Shown piece by piece: positions 18,661 through 29,016 of a stretch of 64,000 bases of DNA. The notes below the pieces were generated by a model. The model made no database searches, was not told the DNA's origin, and saw nothing but the letters and a program-made list of their open reading frames with translations. Origin of the DNA: an uncultured Bartonella sp. GTDB lineage: Bacteria > Pseudomonadota > Alphaproteobacteria > Rhizobiales > Rhizobiaceae. The translations under genes were made by a program, and so were the position numbers. Each line of letters begins with the position of its first letter. The first letter of the stretch is position 1. Where the stretch lies: positions 217,949 to 281,948 of the forward strand of contig CAMLCZ010000003.1 of assembly GCA_946478665.1 (NCBI GenBank). The letters are read 5' to 3'.

Positions 18661-20022
18661 ATGCAGAATAGTTCTCTTAAAAAAGGATTGAACAAGCGTC
18701 ACGTTTTTTTCATTGCCCTCGGCTCGGCAATTGGTACTGGTTTGTTTTATGGATCGGCAGGAGCCATTAAACTTGCAGGCCCAATTGTTTTGCTTGCCTA
18801 TTGTATTTCGGGCGTTATGGCATTTATGGTTATGCGTGCTTTGGGTGAAATGGTTTTGCATAATCCATTGCCGGGCTCATTTGGCCGATATGCATCAAAT
18901 TATATTGGTCCATTTGCCGGATTTCTGACTGGCTGGACTTATGTCTTTGAAATGGTTTTGGTTTGCCTTGCGGATATTACAGCATTTGCCACCTATATGG
19001 GGTTTTGGTACCCTGATGTGTCACCATGGATTTGGGCATTAGGCATTACACTTATTATAACGGCTATGAATCTTATGGCCGTCAAGATTTATGGTGAAAT
19101 GGAATTTTGGTTGTCCGTTGTAAAGATAGCAGCCATCATCGCCATGATTATAGCTGGCATTGGCATTATCCTATTCGGCTTTGGCAGCGTGTCACACCAA
19201 CCGACAGGCATTCATAATCTTTGGTCAAATGGCGGTTGGATGCCTAATGGTTGGCTGGGATTTATCGCATCATTCAGTGTTGTTGTATTTGCTTTTGGTG
19301 GTATCGAAATTATCGGATTGATGGCGGTTGAAGTTAAAGATGCTGACCGGAATATTCCAAAAGCAATCAATGCTATTCCATTTCGGATCCTGTTTTTTTA
19401 TGTCATTACGCTGGCAATCCTTATGTCGCTTTATCCGTGGGACAAAATTGGTCTTGGTGGAAGTCCATTCGTGACTATTTTTGAAAGTTTGGGCATAAAA
19501 TATGCCGCCAATATTCTTAATGTCATTGTTATTACAGCTGCTATCTCGGCAATCAATAGCGACCTTTACGGAGCAGGGCGTATGTTACATGGCCTTGCCG
19601 AAGATGGACACGCTTTCAAAGCCCTAAATTATGTTTCAAAAAATGGCATTCCTGTTTTGTCGGTTTTGGTCATGTTTCTTGTGCTGATCGCTGGTGTGGT
19701 TCTTAATTACTTTTATCATGAGAAACTATTTTTCCTCATCGCTGCTATGGCGACATTTGCAACCGTTTTTGTTTGGCTGATGATTTTATTGTCGCAAGTT
19801 TTCATGCGTTGGAAAATGACAAAAGAGGCACAAATGAATTTGGCATACCAAATTCCATTTTGGCCTGTTGGACCATTTGTAGCGATTGTGTTTATGGTAT
19901 TCATTATCGCTCTATTAGGGGTGTTTGACGATACACAAGCGGCATTGGTTGTTGGTGTTATCTGGGTTGTGTTGCTCGCTATCTGTTTTCAATTTATGAA
20001 AATTTTCCGGAAAGCAAAATAG
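18661..20022 (+). CDS. proY: APC-family amino acid permease, ProY-like
   Basis: A permease of ~453 residues with twelve hydrophobic segments. The opening '[23 protein letters not shown]' is the first APC helix with the broken GSAIGTGL substrate motif. The long match in memory to E. coli ProY, including '[20 protein letters not shown]', '[13 protein letters not shown]' and '[20 protein letters not shown]', is stronger than to GabP, LysP or CycA. It imports an amino acid, probably proline, with H+. The ATG at 18661 has GGAG nine bases upstream; ATGs at 18628 and 18646 in frame lack one. The gene stands alone, divergent from the eptA operon and convergent with ptsP. Confidence 0.82.
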   Translation: MQNSSLKKGLNKRHVFFIALGSAIGTGLFYGSAGAIKLAGPIVLLAYCISGVMAFMVMRALGEMVLHNPLPGSFGRYASNYIGPFAGFLTGWTYVFEMVLVCLADITAFATYMGFWYPDVSPWIWALGITLIITAMNLMAVKIYGEMEFWLSVVKIAAIIAMIIAGIGIILFGFGSVSHQPTGIHNLWSNGGWMPNGWLGFIASFSVVVFAFGGIEIIGLMAVEVKDADRNIPKAINAIPFRILFFYVITLAILMSLYPWDKIGLGGSPFVTIFESLGIKYAANILNVIVITAAISAINSDLYGAGRMLHGLAEDGHAFKALNYVSKNGIPVLSVLVMFLVLIAGVVLNYFYHEKLFFLIAAMATFATVFVWLMILLSQVFMRWKMTKEAQMNLAYQIPFWPVGPFVAIVFMVFIIALLGVFDDTQAALVVGVIWVVLLAICFQFMKIFRKAK

Positions 20023-20048
20023 CGCGATAGATAAAGCTTATTATAGCA

Positions 20049-20072
20049 GCGGCATTGGTGTTTGCCGTTTTT
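20049..20072 (+). terminator. terminator after the proY-like gene
   Basis: A short GCGGCA / TGCCG(T) stem with a ~8-base loop is followed by TTTTT, 27 bp after the permease stop. Confidence 0.6.
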
Positions 20073-20240
20073 AAAAACAATATGAGTTACAGCAATTCAT
20101 TGCCGCATCCGTTTTTTGTTAGAAAATTCAACTTTATTGTTGGGAAATTCAACGCAACATACCTTGGCAAGGAAAAAATGTAATGCACCTTGATAAGGCT
20201 GTACGCGTTAGATGCTTTTCAATGCCTATCAAAGTATCCA

Positions 20241-22508
20241 TTATACAGAAATTGCGTGTTCTTGCGCGTACCATTGCATCCAATTATGCAAGGACTTTAC
20301 ATGCGGCTTATTAAGCTCTTCCAGAAGTTGCTCTTGCAGATTTTGTACATCGACATCAAGCAACATTGCCTTGATAGGTCCGATTGCGGACGGTGTCATT
20401 GATATGCGTGTAAAACCAAGCCCTAAAAGAGCCAGAGCAATAAGAGGTCTACCAGCCATTTCGCCACACAACGTCACTGGAGTATTGTTGCGTTTTCCAG
20501 CTTCAATAATGCAGCGCAGCGCGCGTAAAAACGAAACTGAAAGTTGATCGAAACGATGCGACATTTCAGCATTGCCACGATCAATCGCCATCATGAACTG
20601 GAATAGGTCATTTGATCCGACAGACACAAAGTCTACCGCTTGCATAAGCTCATCCAATTGGAAAAGTAAAGCTGGTACCTCAACCATCGCCCCCAATTTT
20701 ATCCTTGTTGGCAATGCGTGGCCAAAACGCGATAGATAAGCAACCTCACGGTCAATCAATTGCCTCGTCCGGTTAATCTCGCCAACTTCCGTCACCATTG
20801 GTAACATGAGGCGCAGCTCACGTCCCCCCGAAGCTTTTAAAAAAGCGCGCAGTTGCGTGCGCATAAGCGCGGGTTTATCAAGCGTTAAACGAATGGCGCG
20901 CCAACCAAGAGCGGGGTTTTCTTCCTGTATCTTGTTGCGGAAATATGGAAGTACTTTATCGCCACCAATATCAAGAGTGCGGAAGGTAACAGGCTTATCG
21001 CCAATGGTTTTGTAAACATTGCGATAAAGATTTTCCTGCTCATGTGCGCGCGGAAATTTCGAGGCAATCATAAATTGTAGTTCTGTCCGAAACAGACCAA
21101 TACCTTCCGCACCCGATTCATCCAATTGCGGTAAATCAACAAGAAGACCAGCATTCATCAGCAATGTGATATGTGTGCCATCTTTTGTAATAGAAGGTAC
21201 ATCGCGCAAATCGCGATATAGTTGCTGTTTGCGTGCACGAAACCGTGCCTTTTCTTCATAAGCTCTTTCAACATCAATGACAGGGCGCAAATAGATACGG
21301 CCATCTTCACCATCAATAATAACGGAATCGCCGTTTTCTGAAATGGAAACAACACCTTTGGCTTGTCCAACAACAGGAATGGACATAGCACGCGCAACAA
21401 TAGTGACGTGACTTGTTGTGGCTCCATCTTCAAGAATAAGGCCACGTATGCGGTCACGCGGGTAATCCAAAAGTTCGGCAGCCCCCATAGAGCGCGCGAC
21501 AATCACCGCATCTTTAGGCAAATTTGCCGCTATAGTTTCTCTGGTGCGCCCCATAAGCTGGTGCAAGAGACGGTTGGCCAGATCATCAAAATCCGATAAA
21601 CGTTCCCGCAAATAAGGATCTGTCAGGTGGATCATGCGGGCACGTGTGTCACTTTGTACTTTTTCAACCGCTGCTTCAGCCGTTAAACCATTATTGATGG
21701 CTTCTTCCAAACGATGAACCCAACCCGTATCATTGGCAAACATGCGGTAGGTTTCAAGAACATCGCGGTGTTCACCTTCACTTGCGACATCACTTCTTGA
21801 AAGCATATCATCAATCGACAGACGTAATGAGCCAATGGCCTTGGTGAGCTTTTCTATTTCAACCTGACTATTTTCATTGAATAGGTTGGTAACCACAATA
21901 CGTGGTTCATGAAGTACAACATGACCAATGCCTATGCCATCATTGAGCGATTGTGCCGTTAGGGTAAACGGGCGACGCATATTAACATCGCCATTCGTGT
22001 GCGTGGCACGTGGCAGGTCGCCGGCTGCTATCATCTCTGCAAGCACCATGGCGACAGTTTCCAAGGCCTCAACCTCGTCATCGCTATAGCCACGTTGACT
22101 GCGATTTTGTACAACCAAAACCCCTAAGGTGCGCCCCGCACGCAAAATCGGAACCCCGAGGAAGGAAGAATAGATTTCCTCACCTGTTTCAGGCAAATAA
22201 GCAAAAGCGGGATGTTTTTGTGCGTCTGTCAGATTTAACGGACGGGCAGTCGCTGCAATTGTTCCGACAAGGCCTTGACCGAGACGTAATTGGGATAAAT
22301 GAACTGCTTTGGGATTTAGGCCCTTTGTTGCAAACAATTCCAGCATACCATCTGAACGTAAAACATAAAACGAACAGACTTCGGCGACCATATTTTGGGC
22401 AATTTCACGGACAATAAGATTTAACCGTTCTTGAGGGTCCATGGCAGACGCCATAAACTCGCGTAAACGCTTTAATATCACTCTGGGGCCTGCATGGGTC
22501 TCCCGCAT
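20241..22508 (-). CDS. ptsP: PTS(Ntr) enzyme I, PtsP
   Basis: A 755-residue enzyme I(Ntr). An N-terminal GAF domain (residues ~15-165) marks it as PtsP rather than sugar-PTS PtsI. The enzyme I N-domain follows, with phosphorylated His367 in 'EDGATTSHVTIVARA', then the PEP-binding barrel with 'GLFRTELQFM', 'RTLDIGGDKVLPYF' and the active-site Cys in 'VTLCGEMAGRP'. It takes phosphate from PEP and passes it to NPr and EIIA(Ntr), linking carbon/nitrogen state to regulation of K+ transport, stress and other targets; no sugar permease is coupled. The GAF domain binds glutamine in studied homologs. It follows lysC on the same strand by 112 bp, a pairing common in Rhizobiales. Confidence 0.95.
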   Translation of the reverse strand: MRETHAGPRVILKRLREFMASAMDPQERLNLIVREIAQNMVAEVCSFYVLRSDGMLELFATKGLNPKAVHLSQLRLGQGLVGTIAATARPLNLTDAQKHPAFAYLPETGEEIYSSFLGVPILRAGRTLGVLVVQNRSQRGYSDDEVEALETVAMVLAEMIAAGDLPRATHTNGDVNMRRPFTLTAQSLNDGIGIGHVVLHEPRIVVTNLFNENSQVEIEKLTKAIGSLRLSIDDMLSRSDVASEGEHRDVLETYRMFANDTGWVHRLEEAINNGLTAEAAVEKVQSDTRARMIHLTDPYLRERLSDFDDLANRLLHQLMGRTRETIAANLPKDAVIVARSMGAAELLDYPRDRIRGLILEDGATTSHVTIVARAMSIPVVGQAKGVVSISENGDSVIIDGEDGRIYLRPVIDVERAYEEKARFRARKQQLYRDLRDVPSITKDGTHITLLMNAGLLVDLPQLDESGAEGIGLFRTELQFMIASKFPRAHEQENLYRNVYKTIGDKPVTFRTLDIGGDKVLPYFRNKIQEENPALGWRAIRLTLDKPALMRTQLRAFLKASGGRELRLMLPMVTEVGEINRTRQLIDREVAYLSRFGHALPTRIKLGAMVEVPALLFQLDELMQAVDFVSVGSNDLFQFMMAIDRGNAEMSHRFDQLSVSFLRALRCIIEAGKRNNTPVTLCGEMAGRPLIALALLGLGFTRISMTPSAIGPIKAMLLDVDVQNLQEQLLEELNKPHVKSLHNWMQWYAQEHAISV

Positions 22509-22568
22509 TGTCGATCAAATCTCCCGTTTTGGTCATTCAATCTAGAGTAGTTTTGCCAGAAGGCCAAT

Positions 22569-22603
22569 TTAATCCCGATATTATATTGTAAATTCGGGAT
22601 TAA
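22569..22603. repeat. inverted repeat between lysC and ptsP
   Basis: Perfect 10-bp arms TTAATCCCGA / TCGGGATTAA are separated by 15 bases. There is no T run on the minus strand, so it is more likely an attenuating or processing hairpin, or a protein site, than a full terminator. Confidence 0.55.
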
Positions 22604-22620
22604 ATGATGATGACCTTTAA

Positions 22621-23877
22621 TTATTTATCCTTATCTAAGCCATAAACTGAATGGAGTGTACGTACTGCCAATTCGGTATAGGCATTATCAATCAGGATTG
22701 AAATTTTAATTTCAGATGTTGTAATAGCGCGGATATTGATGCCTTTTTCTGCAAGCGCTTTGAACGCCGTCGCTGCAACACCAGTATGGCTGCGCATGCC
22801 AATTCCGATAATGGAAACCTTTGCAAGTTCTGTTTCGGATTGGATAACATCAAACCCAATATCTTTTTTATTTTTTTCAAGTGCGGCAACCGCCTTTTGA
22901 ACATCACCAGATGGTACGGTGAAGGTCATATCGGTTTTTGAACCGTCTTCCGAAATGTTCTGTACAATCATGTCAACATTAACATGTTGCTCGGCCAATG
23001 GGCCAAATATAGCTGCCGATATGCCTGGCCGGTCGGCCAAACGGCGTAGTGAAATTTGAGCTTCTTCTCTGGCGAATGCTATTCCGCTGACAACCTGTTG
23101 TTCCACGATTTCATCCTCGTCGCAAATGAGTGTTCCGGGTGGATTAATAGGGTCACCCATGCCCGGAGCATCGGGATCCTCAAAGCTTGAACGCACAAAT
23201 GTGCGCACTTTATGTACCATTGCCAGTTCGACAGAGCGTACTTGCAAGACTTTTGCCCCAAGTGACGCCATTTCCAGCATTTCTTCAAAAGCTATTTTTG
23301 GTAAGCGGCGTGCCTTTGGCTCAATACGTGGGTCAGTGGTGTAAACCCCGTCAACATCAGTGTAAATGTCGCAACGGTCAGCTTTTACGGCAGCAGCAAT
23401 GGCAACAGCACTGGTATCTGAGCCGCCCCGACCAAGCGTTGAAATGCGATTATCCGGTGCAAGGCCTTGAAATCCTGCGATAACAGCAACTTGCCCTTCT
23501 TTGAAACGCTCAATCAGTGCTGATCCGTCTATATCGGTAATGCGGGCTGCACCATGGGTGTTATCAGTCGAAATTGGAATTTGCCAACCAAGCCATGAAC
23601 GGGCATTGATACCCATTGATTGCAATGTTATGGCAAGCAAACCAGCAGTAACCTGTTCACCAGATGCAACAACCACATCATATTCACGTGCGTCGTGCAT
23701 GGGTGAAGCTTCACGTGTCCAGCCAACAAGTTCGTTGGTTTTGCCGGCCATTGCCGAAACAACAACAGCAACCTCATGACCAGCATCAACTTCACGCTTA
23801 ACATGGCGAGCAACGTTTTTTATCCGCTCGATATTGGCAACAGATGTCCCACCGAATTTCATCACAATGCGCGCCAT
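22621..23877 (-). CDS. lysC: aspartate kinase
   Basis: A 418-residue monofunctional aspartokinase of the class with two C-terminal ACT domains. The N-terminal 'MKFGGTSVAN' binds ATP/aspartate; 'GRGGSDTSAVAIAAA' and 'CDIYTDVDGVYTTDPR' are the further kinase signatures. The ACT region (from residue ~265) starts near 'VSGIAFAREEAQISLRR', where lysine/threonine feedback is sensed. It phosphorylates L-aspartate as the first step to lysine, diaminopimelate, threonine and methionine. Only one start fits the conserved N-terminus. The gene is divergent from ubiG and precedes ptsP. Confidence 0.96.
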   Translation of the reverse strand: MARIVMKFGGTSVANIERIKNVARHVKREVDAGHEVAVVVSAMAGKTNELVGWTREASPMHDAREYDVVVASGEQVTAGLLAITLQSMGINARSWLGWQIPISTDNTHGAARITDIDGSALIERFKEGQVAVIAGFQGLAPDNRISTLGRGGSDTSAVAIAAAVKADRCDIYTDVDGVYTTDPRIEPKARRLPKIAFEEMLEMASLGAKVLQVRSVELAMVHKVRTFVRSSFEDPDAPGMGDPINPPGTLICDEDEIVEQQVVSGIAFAREEAQISLRRLADRPGISAAIFGPLAEQHVNVDMIVQNISEDGSKTDMTFTVPSGDVQKAVAALEKNKKDIGFDVIQSETELAKVSIIGIGMRSHTGVAATAFKALAEKGINIRAITTSEIKISILIDNAYTELAVRTLHSVYGLDKDK

Positions 23878-24072
23878 TTGAACTACTCTTGCCTCTGATT
23901 TTTTAAAACTATTAAAAAGTTTGATCTTTAAGACTATACAGTCCCTTTCACATAGCGAATATCACTAATTTAAGCAAGACTGACATGTTATTACGAATAT
24001 TAGATTGTTTGCCTATTGACTTTGAATATTTTACAACAGACTTGATACAACGTTAAGCGCAAGGAGAGTTCT

Positions 24073-24819
24073 ATGGCCGAAGCCGCACATACCACGATCG
24101 ATCAGGCAGAAGTTGACCATTTTTCGCGTATTGCCGCGGAATGGTGGAATCCACAAGGTAAATTCCGTCCACTGCATAAATTCAACCCAACACGTCTTGC
24201 CTATCTCAAAGAAAAAATCTGTTTGGCATTCGATAGGGACCCGAACGACGCGGAACCTTTAAAAGGATTAAGACTTCTTGATATCGGTTGCGGCGGCGGC
24301 CTGCTGTGCGAACCTATGGCACGCTTGGGAGCAGAGGTTGTCGGGGCAGATGCTTCATCAACAAATATTGAAGTTGCAAAAATTCATGCCGCCCAATCAG
24401 GGGTAAAAGTTGACTATCGCGCAACCACTGCAGAAGATTTGTCAAAGGCTGGTGAAAAATTCGACATCGTTCTCAATATGGAAGTGGTCGAACATGTTGC
24501 TGATGTCGATTTATTTATGGCAGAAAGCGCAAAAATGGTAAAACCACAAGGGTTGATGTTTGTTGCAACACTCAATCGCACTTGGAAAGCTTGGGGATTA
24601 GCCATTATTGGTGCGGAATATGTGCTGCGCTGGTTGCCCAAGGGCACGCACGACTACAACAAGTTTTTAAAACCAGACGAGATAAAATCCAGATTGGTCA
24701 GTGGTGGCCTTACTGTTATTGATGAATTGGGAATTACCTATAACCCACTAAACGACAGTTGGAATCGTTCTAAGGACATGGATATCAATTACATGTTGCT
24801 TGCTCGGCGGTTGAAATAA
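24073..24819 (+). CDS. ubiG: bifunctional 2-polyprenyl-6-hydroxyphenol methylase / 3-demethylubiquinol 3-O-methyltransferase
   Basis: A 248-residue class I SAM methyltransferase. Motif I is '[19 protein letters not shown]' near residues 75-93, with '[18 protein letters not shown]' at the N-terminus, a UbiG hallmark, and '[11 protein letters not shown]' as motif post-II. It catalyses both O-methylations in ubiquinone synthesis at the inner membrane. A good AAGGAGAG Shine-Dalgarno precedes the ATG. It is divergent from lysC and convergent with the DUF1178 gene, whose stop lies 16 bp beyond. Confidence 0.96.
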   Translation: MAEAAHTTIDQAEVDHFSRIAAEWWNPQGKFRPLHKFNPTRLAYLKEKICLAFDRDPNDAEPLKGLRLLDIGCGGGLLCEPMARLGAEVVGADASSTNIEVAKIHAAQSGVKVDYRATTAEDLSKAGEKFDIVLNMEVVEHVADVDLFMAESAKMVKPQGLMFVATLNRTWKAWGLAIIGAEYVLRWLPKGTHDYNKFLKPDEIKSRLVSGGLTVIDELGITYNPLNDSWNRSKDMDINYMLLARRLK

Positions 24820-24835
24820 TACAACCGCTTTCACA

Positions 24836-25264
24836 TCAATTTTCGTCTTCAGGCAATGAAGGGAGTGGGACGACAGAAATGCCGTCCTCCACCAATGAAG
24901 ATACTTCCTTTACGCTCGCTTCGCCATAAATGGCGCGCTCTTCCACTTCCTTGAAATGAATACGACGTGCTTCCTCGGCAAAACGGTCACCAACATATTC
25001 CGCTTCCTTACGCACTTTTTTGGTAACTTCTCGTAAGGCAGACAACATTTTTTGCTGTTCGGCTTCCAAACCCAATCCAACCTGCTGTTCCCGTTTGCGT
25101 GCAGTGGAAACTGCTGGCGCCATCAACTGTTTTTCAACGGATGTTGAATGACAGAAAGGACAACTCAATAGACCGGATTTTTTTTGCCCATCAAAATCTT
25201 CATTGCTACGAAACCATGCGTCAAATTCATGCGCATTATCACAGTGAAGCGAGAAACGGATCAT
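24836..25264 (-). CDS. DUF1178 family protein
   Basis: A 142-residue protein with the DUF1178 opening 'IRFSLHCDNAHEFDAWFRSN' and a zinc-ribbon-like CPFC (Cys35/Cys38) with Cys8 as a further candidate ligand. The middle third is charged and helical. The function is unknown. In many alphaproteobacteria this gene lies next to grxC, as here, with only 2 bp between the grxC stop and this start, so the two are co-transcribed. The context (glutaredoxin, ComF) hints at redox or metal handling but does not show it. Confidence 0.88.
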   Translation of the reverse strand: MIRFSLHCDNAHEFDAWFRSNEDFDGQKKSGLLSCPFCHSTSVEKQLMAPAVSTARKREQQVGLGLEAEQQKMLSALREVTKKVRKEAEYVGDRFAEEARRIHFKEVEERAIYGEASVKEVSSLVEDGISVVPLPSLPEDEN

Positions 25265-25266
25265 CT

Positions 25267-25521
25267 TTACTTTCCGGCAAGAAGGGAATCAAGTTCGCCT
25301 TTTTCATCAAGTGCATGGATATCGTCGCAACCGCCAACATGAACATCACCAATGAAAATCTGCGGAAATGTATTGCGTCCATGGGCACGCTCAACCATTT
25401 CTGGACGTCTATCACCGGAAGCGTCGATTTCTTCATAAGCAACGCCTTTTGATTCCAATAATTCTTTGGCAGAAGCGCAATATGGGCATCCAGGACGGGT
25501 ATATATTGTTACATGTGGCAT
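25267..25521 (-). CDS. grxC: glutaredoxin 3
   Basis: An 84-residue dithiol glutaredoxin with active site CPYC in 'TRPGCPYCASAKELL', the cis-Pro block 'NTFPQIFIG' and the GSH-binding 'GGCDDIHALDEKG'. It reduces disulfides and glutathione mixed disulfides with GSH. The ATG at 25521 is chosen because GGAG lies six bases upstream; the ATG four codons earlier (25533) has no such site. It is the central gene of a comF-grxC-DUF1178 run. Confidence 0.94.
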   Translation of the reverse strand: MPHVTIYTRPGCPYCASAKELLESKGVAYEEIDASGDRRPEMVERAHGRNTFPQIFIGDVHVGGCDDIHALDEKGELDSLLAGK

Positions 25522-25565
25522 TTCATTCTCCATTTATTTTTATATAAGTAATATTGTTTTCTCAC

Positions 25566-26285
25566 TCAAGTAAAACACGTATCGGCAGTTTCCGTTAAAA
25601 CACGCGAAAAAGTAAGAACACTGACCTTGTGTGCGCCGGCTTTGCACAAGGTTGTTGTGGCAGCGCGTACCGTTGCACCCGTGGTAAAAACATCATCCAC
25701 CAATATTATGTTTTTCCCCTTTATAGCGGTTTTACCGGCTTTGGGTACTGTAAATGCGCCTTTAACATTTTTGTGGCGTTCTGTTGCCCGTAATCCAACC
25801 TGTTGGCGGGTGTAACGGTGCCTTTTAAGCACATCTGGACGAAAGTCTTTTCCTGTCTTTTGGGCAATGTAGCGTGATAATTCAGCAGCTTGATTATAAT
25901 GCCTTGTTAAAAAACGCCTAAAATGCAGTGGAACAGGCACAATCAAATCGCAATCAGCCAGAATATCATTACCGGCAATAATCATCCAATCAGCCATGAA
26001 AGAAGCAAGTTCGGTGCGGTCACCATATTTTAAACGTGTAACGAGATTGCGGGCAAGACCATCATGGACAACGGCAGAACGTGCATGTGCAAAGGGTGGT
26101 GGCGATTGTAGCGCTTCGCCACTTAAGAAACCATCCCCTGGGTCATAAACAAAAGGCGTGCCCATTATCGGGCAATACGGTTTGGTAATAAACTGGATCT
26201 TCAACCAGCAATCCGGACAAATCGCGCCATATTGTGAAACAAAGGCACCACACCCCGGACATGTTGGCGGAAAGATTATATTCAT
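25566..26285 (-). CDS. comF: ComF family phosphoribosyltransferase-like protein
   Basis: A 239-residue ComF/GntX-type protein. The N-terminal part has two zinc-ribbon pairs (CPGCG and CPDCW, residues ~9-24), and the C-terminal part has the PRPP loop 'NIILVDDVFTTGATV'. ComF proteins act with DNA uptake machinery in some bacteria, but in alphaproteobacteria the role is mostly unproven; a PRTase-like role in nucleotide or DNA metabolism is the cautious reading. It lies 44 bp upstream of grxC on the same strand and is divergent from the methyltransferase at 26475. Confidence 0.9.
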   Translation of the reverse strand: MNIIFPPTCPGCGAFVSQYGAICPDCWLKIQFITKPYCPIMGTPFVYDPGDGFLSGEALQSPPPFAHARSAVVHDGLARNLVTRLKYGDRTELASFMADWMIIAGNDILADCDLIVPVPLHFRRFLTRHYNQAAELSRYIAQKTGKDFRPDVLKRHRYTRQQVGLRATERHKNVKGAFTVPKAGKTAIKGKNIILVDDVFTTGATVRAATTTLCKAGAHKVSVLTFSRVLTETADTCFT

Positions 26286-26474
26286 AACCTGTTCGAAGAG
26301 CTTCAGTTTATTATCCTTTCCATATAGCTATTGATCGCCGGATATGTCAGGTGGTAAAAAGTTTACCGTTATAATTTGCCAAACTTATGAAGATTTATGA
26401 AGAGCAGCTATTTTACGTCAACTTGAATTCATATATCTTGTTTCTAAAAACAGGAATATATCACGACACGCATC

Positions 26475-27356
26475 ATGGATAATCCGCTAATATTCAACTA
26501 TAAACTTATCGAACAATTTCGCAAACGTGCATTTAAAAAATATGGTCAAAGCGCTGATTTTTTATTGCAATATGTCTGCACGGAACTGTCAGAACGTTTG
26601 CAGACTGTTGATCGTAAGTTTCAATTGGCTGCAGATATTCATGGGCATACCGCCCAAGGTGCGCAAACCTTGTTAAATTCCAACAAGGTGGACGCTGTCG
26701 ATATTGTCGAAACCAGCGAAGATTATATAAACGGCTCATATAAATTCATGAAACGGCATCGTGAATTACTTGATTTACCCGACCACTATTATGATCTTGT
26801 TACATCGCTTTTGTCACTACACATTACCAATGATGTGCCGGGTGTTTTGCTACAAATAAAAAAATCTTTGAAGCCAGATGGTTTGTTTCTCGGTGTTATG
26901 GCTGGTGCCGGCACACTTGGCGAATTGCGAGAAAGTCTGTTGCAAGCAGAAATGGAAATTTATGGCGGCGTAAGTCCAAGAGTCTACCCGTTTGCAGATA
27001 TTAGAGATGCTGGTGCATTATTACAGCGTGCTGGTTTTGCTATGCCGGTTACTGATGTAGAAGATTTGACTGTGCGGTATAATACAGCCTTTGATCTTAT
27101 GTATGATTTGCGCGCAATGGGTATGCAAAATGCATTGATTGGGCGATCGAGAAAAACCTTATCGAAAAGGTTTTTCAATCGCGTTGCCGAAATATATGCA
27201 GAACGCTTTAGCGATCCTGATGGTCGCATTCGTGCGAGATTTTCATTTGTTTGGCTGTCGGGTTGGGCGCCGGATAAAAACCAGCAAAAACCTATGAAAC
27301 CGGGAACAGGAAAAATTTCACTTGCTGACGTTCTGGGCGATAAATCAGGACAATAA
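26475..27356 (+). CDS. SAM-dependent methyltransferase-fold protein, BioC/NDUFAF5-like
   Basis: A 293-residue class I methyltransferase-fold protein. The usual motif I region is replaced by 'LAADIHGHTAQGA', and a post-I Asp-Glu-like pair lies near 'VDIVETSEDY'. The middle 'YYDLVTSLLSLHITNDVPGVLLQIKKSLKPDG' and 'GELRESLLQAEMEIYGGVSPRVYPFADIRDAGALLQRAGF' match the alphaproteobacterial relatives of mitochondrial NDUFAF5, an arginine hydroxylase for complex I assembly. The motif I departure fits a non-standard use of SAM. The gene is divergent from comF, an arrangement common in Rhizobiales. A role in complex I maturation is inference from the mitochondrial homolog. Confidence 0.78.
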   Translation: MDNPLIFNYKLIEQFRKRAFKKYGQSADFLLQYVCTELSERLQTVDRKFQLAADIHGHTAQGAQTLLNSNKVDAVDIVETSEDYINGSYKFMKRHRELLDLPDHYYDLVTSLLSLHITNDVPGVLLQIKKSLKPDGLFLGVMAGAGTLGELRESLLQAEMEIYGGVSPRVYPFADIRDAGALLQRAGFAMPVTDVEDLTVRYNTAFDLMYDLRAMGMQNALIGRSRKTLSKRFFNRVAEIYAERFSDPDGRIRARFSFVWLSGWAPDKNQQKPMKPGTGKISLADVLGDKSGQ

Positions 27357-27408
27357 AATAGTTATAGAAGACTGAAATTTTGCAATCCTTGCTCGATGAT
27401 AGAACCGT

Positions 27409-27438
27409 TCAACGTGTAAACGCTATACGTTGACTTTT
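27409..27438 (+). terminator. terminator between methyltransferase and tcyP (convergent)
   Basis: A 10-bp stem with one G-U pair (TCAACGTGTA / TATACGTTGA) and a 5-base loop is followed by CTTTT. It follows the methyltransferase stop by about 50 bp. Confidence 0.55.
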
Positions 27439-27491
27439 ACAAAAACAGCATCGGATATGTTGTCATTGCGTTAACTCGGTGCGCTGGTCTT

Positions 27492-28883
27492 TCAGTGTTC
27501 CTGCAACTCTTTTTCCGTATTGGAATTTAATATTTCCTTATTTGTTTCACCCAGTATCTGAGAGGTCATTGTACCGGCAGTCATGGCGCCATTAACGTTG
27601 AGGGCGGTTCTTCCCATATCTATCAATGGCTCAATAGAGATAAGCAAAGCAACCAGTGTGATAGGTAATCCCATGGTGGGCAATACGATTAAAGCGGCAA
27701 ATGTTGCGCCACCGCCAACACCGGCAACACCAATGGAACTCAGTGTTACAACACCAACCAGGGTCATGATCCACATTGGATCAAGTGGGTTTATACCAAC
27801 GGTTGGCGCAACCATAGTTGCCAACATAGCCGGATAGAGGCCAGCACAACCATTTTGCCCAATTGTGGCACCAAATGATGCAGAAAAACTCGCAATTGAT
27901 TGCGGAACGCCAATACGCTGCGTTAATGCTTCAATGTTCATGGGAATGCTGGCAGCACTGGAGCGGCTAGTGAATGCAAATGTCAAAACTGGCATAACTT
28001 TTGCAAAAAACCGTAATGGATTAATTCCTGTAAGGGCAAGCAAAATACCGTGAACAGCAAACATAATTGCAAGCCCAATATAGGACGCGATGATGAAGGA
28101 TAGTAATTTTATCACATCTTGTGCATTGGATGTTGCAGCCACTTTGGTCATGAGAGCCAAAACACCATAAGGTGTTAACAAAATAACCAGCCTTACCAGC
28201 TTCATAACCCATGCTTGAAGCGTATCAATTGCAGCAATAACATGGTTCCCCTTGTCAGGATTATCTTTTACCAAACGGATTGCTGCTGCCCCTAGAAAAG
28301 CGGCAAAGATAACAACACTGATAATCGATGTTGGATTTGCTCCCGTTAGCTCGGCAAAAGGATTTTTCGGGATAAAGGATAAAATAAGTTGCGGAACAGA
28401 CATATCTGCTACTTTAGAGATATAATTTGTCTGTATTGCACTGAGACGAGCCGTTTCCGCGCTGCCTTGCACAAGACCATCAGCCGTTAAGCCAAAAAGG
28501 TTTACCATTAATACGCCGACAAGAGCAGCAATGAGTGTTGTGAGCAGTAAAATGCCTAACGTCAAAGTTGCGATTTTGCCCAATGATGTTGCAGAATGTA
28601 ATTTTGCCACAGCGGATAATATGGACGCAAAAACCAATGGCATAACAATCATTTGCAGCAACAACACATAGCCATTTCCAACAATATTGAACCATTCTAT
28701 CGATTTTTTCAAAGTTGGATTTTCTATGCCATATGTCCATTGCAGGAATATGCCAAAAATAACCCCAATAATGAGTCCAATAAGAACGCGCCGCGAAAGG
28801 CTCCAATTGGTTTTTCCTGTTTGTTTTAATGCGATCAGAAGAGCTATAAAAATAACAAGATTGATGAGAAACCCCAAAGACAT
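27492..28883 (-). CDS. tcyP: L-cystine:H+ symporter TcyP (DAACS family)
   Basis: A 463-residue symporter, the same length as E. coli TcyP (YdjN). The DAACS signature regions are clear: the Ser-rich re-entrant loop '[14 protein letters not shown]', the second loop '[19 protein letters not shown]', and '[19 protein letters not shown]' in TM8, which binds the substrate backbone. The cystine type is favoured over glutamate/dicarboxylate members because long stretches match TcyP in memory, for example '[26 protein letters not shown]'. It imports cystine, feeding sulfur and thiol pools. AAGGAAC precedes the ATG. It stands alone on the minus strand. Confidence 0.92.
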   Translation of the reverse strand: MSLGFLINLVIFIALLIALKQTGKTNWSLSRRVLIGLIIGVIFGIFLQWTYGIENPTLKKSIEWFNIVGNGYVLLLQMIVMPLVFASILSAVAKLHSATSLGKIATLTLGILLLTTLIAALVGVLMVNLFGLTADGLVQGSAETARLSAIQTNYISKVADMSVPQLILSFIPKNPFAELTGANPTSIISVVIFAAFLGAAAIRLVKDNPDKGNHVIAAIDTLQAWVMKLVRLVILLTPYGVLALMTKVAATSNAQDVIKLLSFIIASYIGLAIMFAVHGILLALTGINPLRFFAKVMPVLTFAFTSRSSAASIPMNIEALTQRIGVPQSIASFSASFGATIGQNGCAGLYPAMLATMVAPTVGINPLDPMWIMTLVGVVTLSSIGVAGVGGGATFAALIVLPTMGLPITLVALLISIEPLIDMGRTALNVNGAMTAGTMTSQILGETNKEILNSNTEKELQEH

Positions 28884-29016
28884 AAAATTTGTTCCTTAAC
28901 GCAGTGCAAACAAGCAAAACTTGATGGTGCACATACGTTAAAAGCACTCTGTTGCGAGAACAAAGAACAGATTTCTAATAAAATGGATTTTATAACAAAT
29001 TTACGCTAAATAAATG

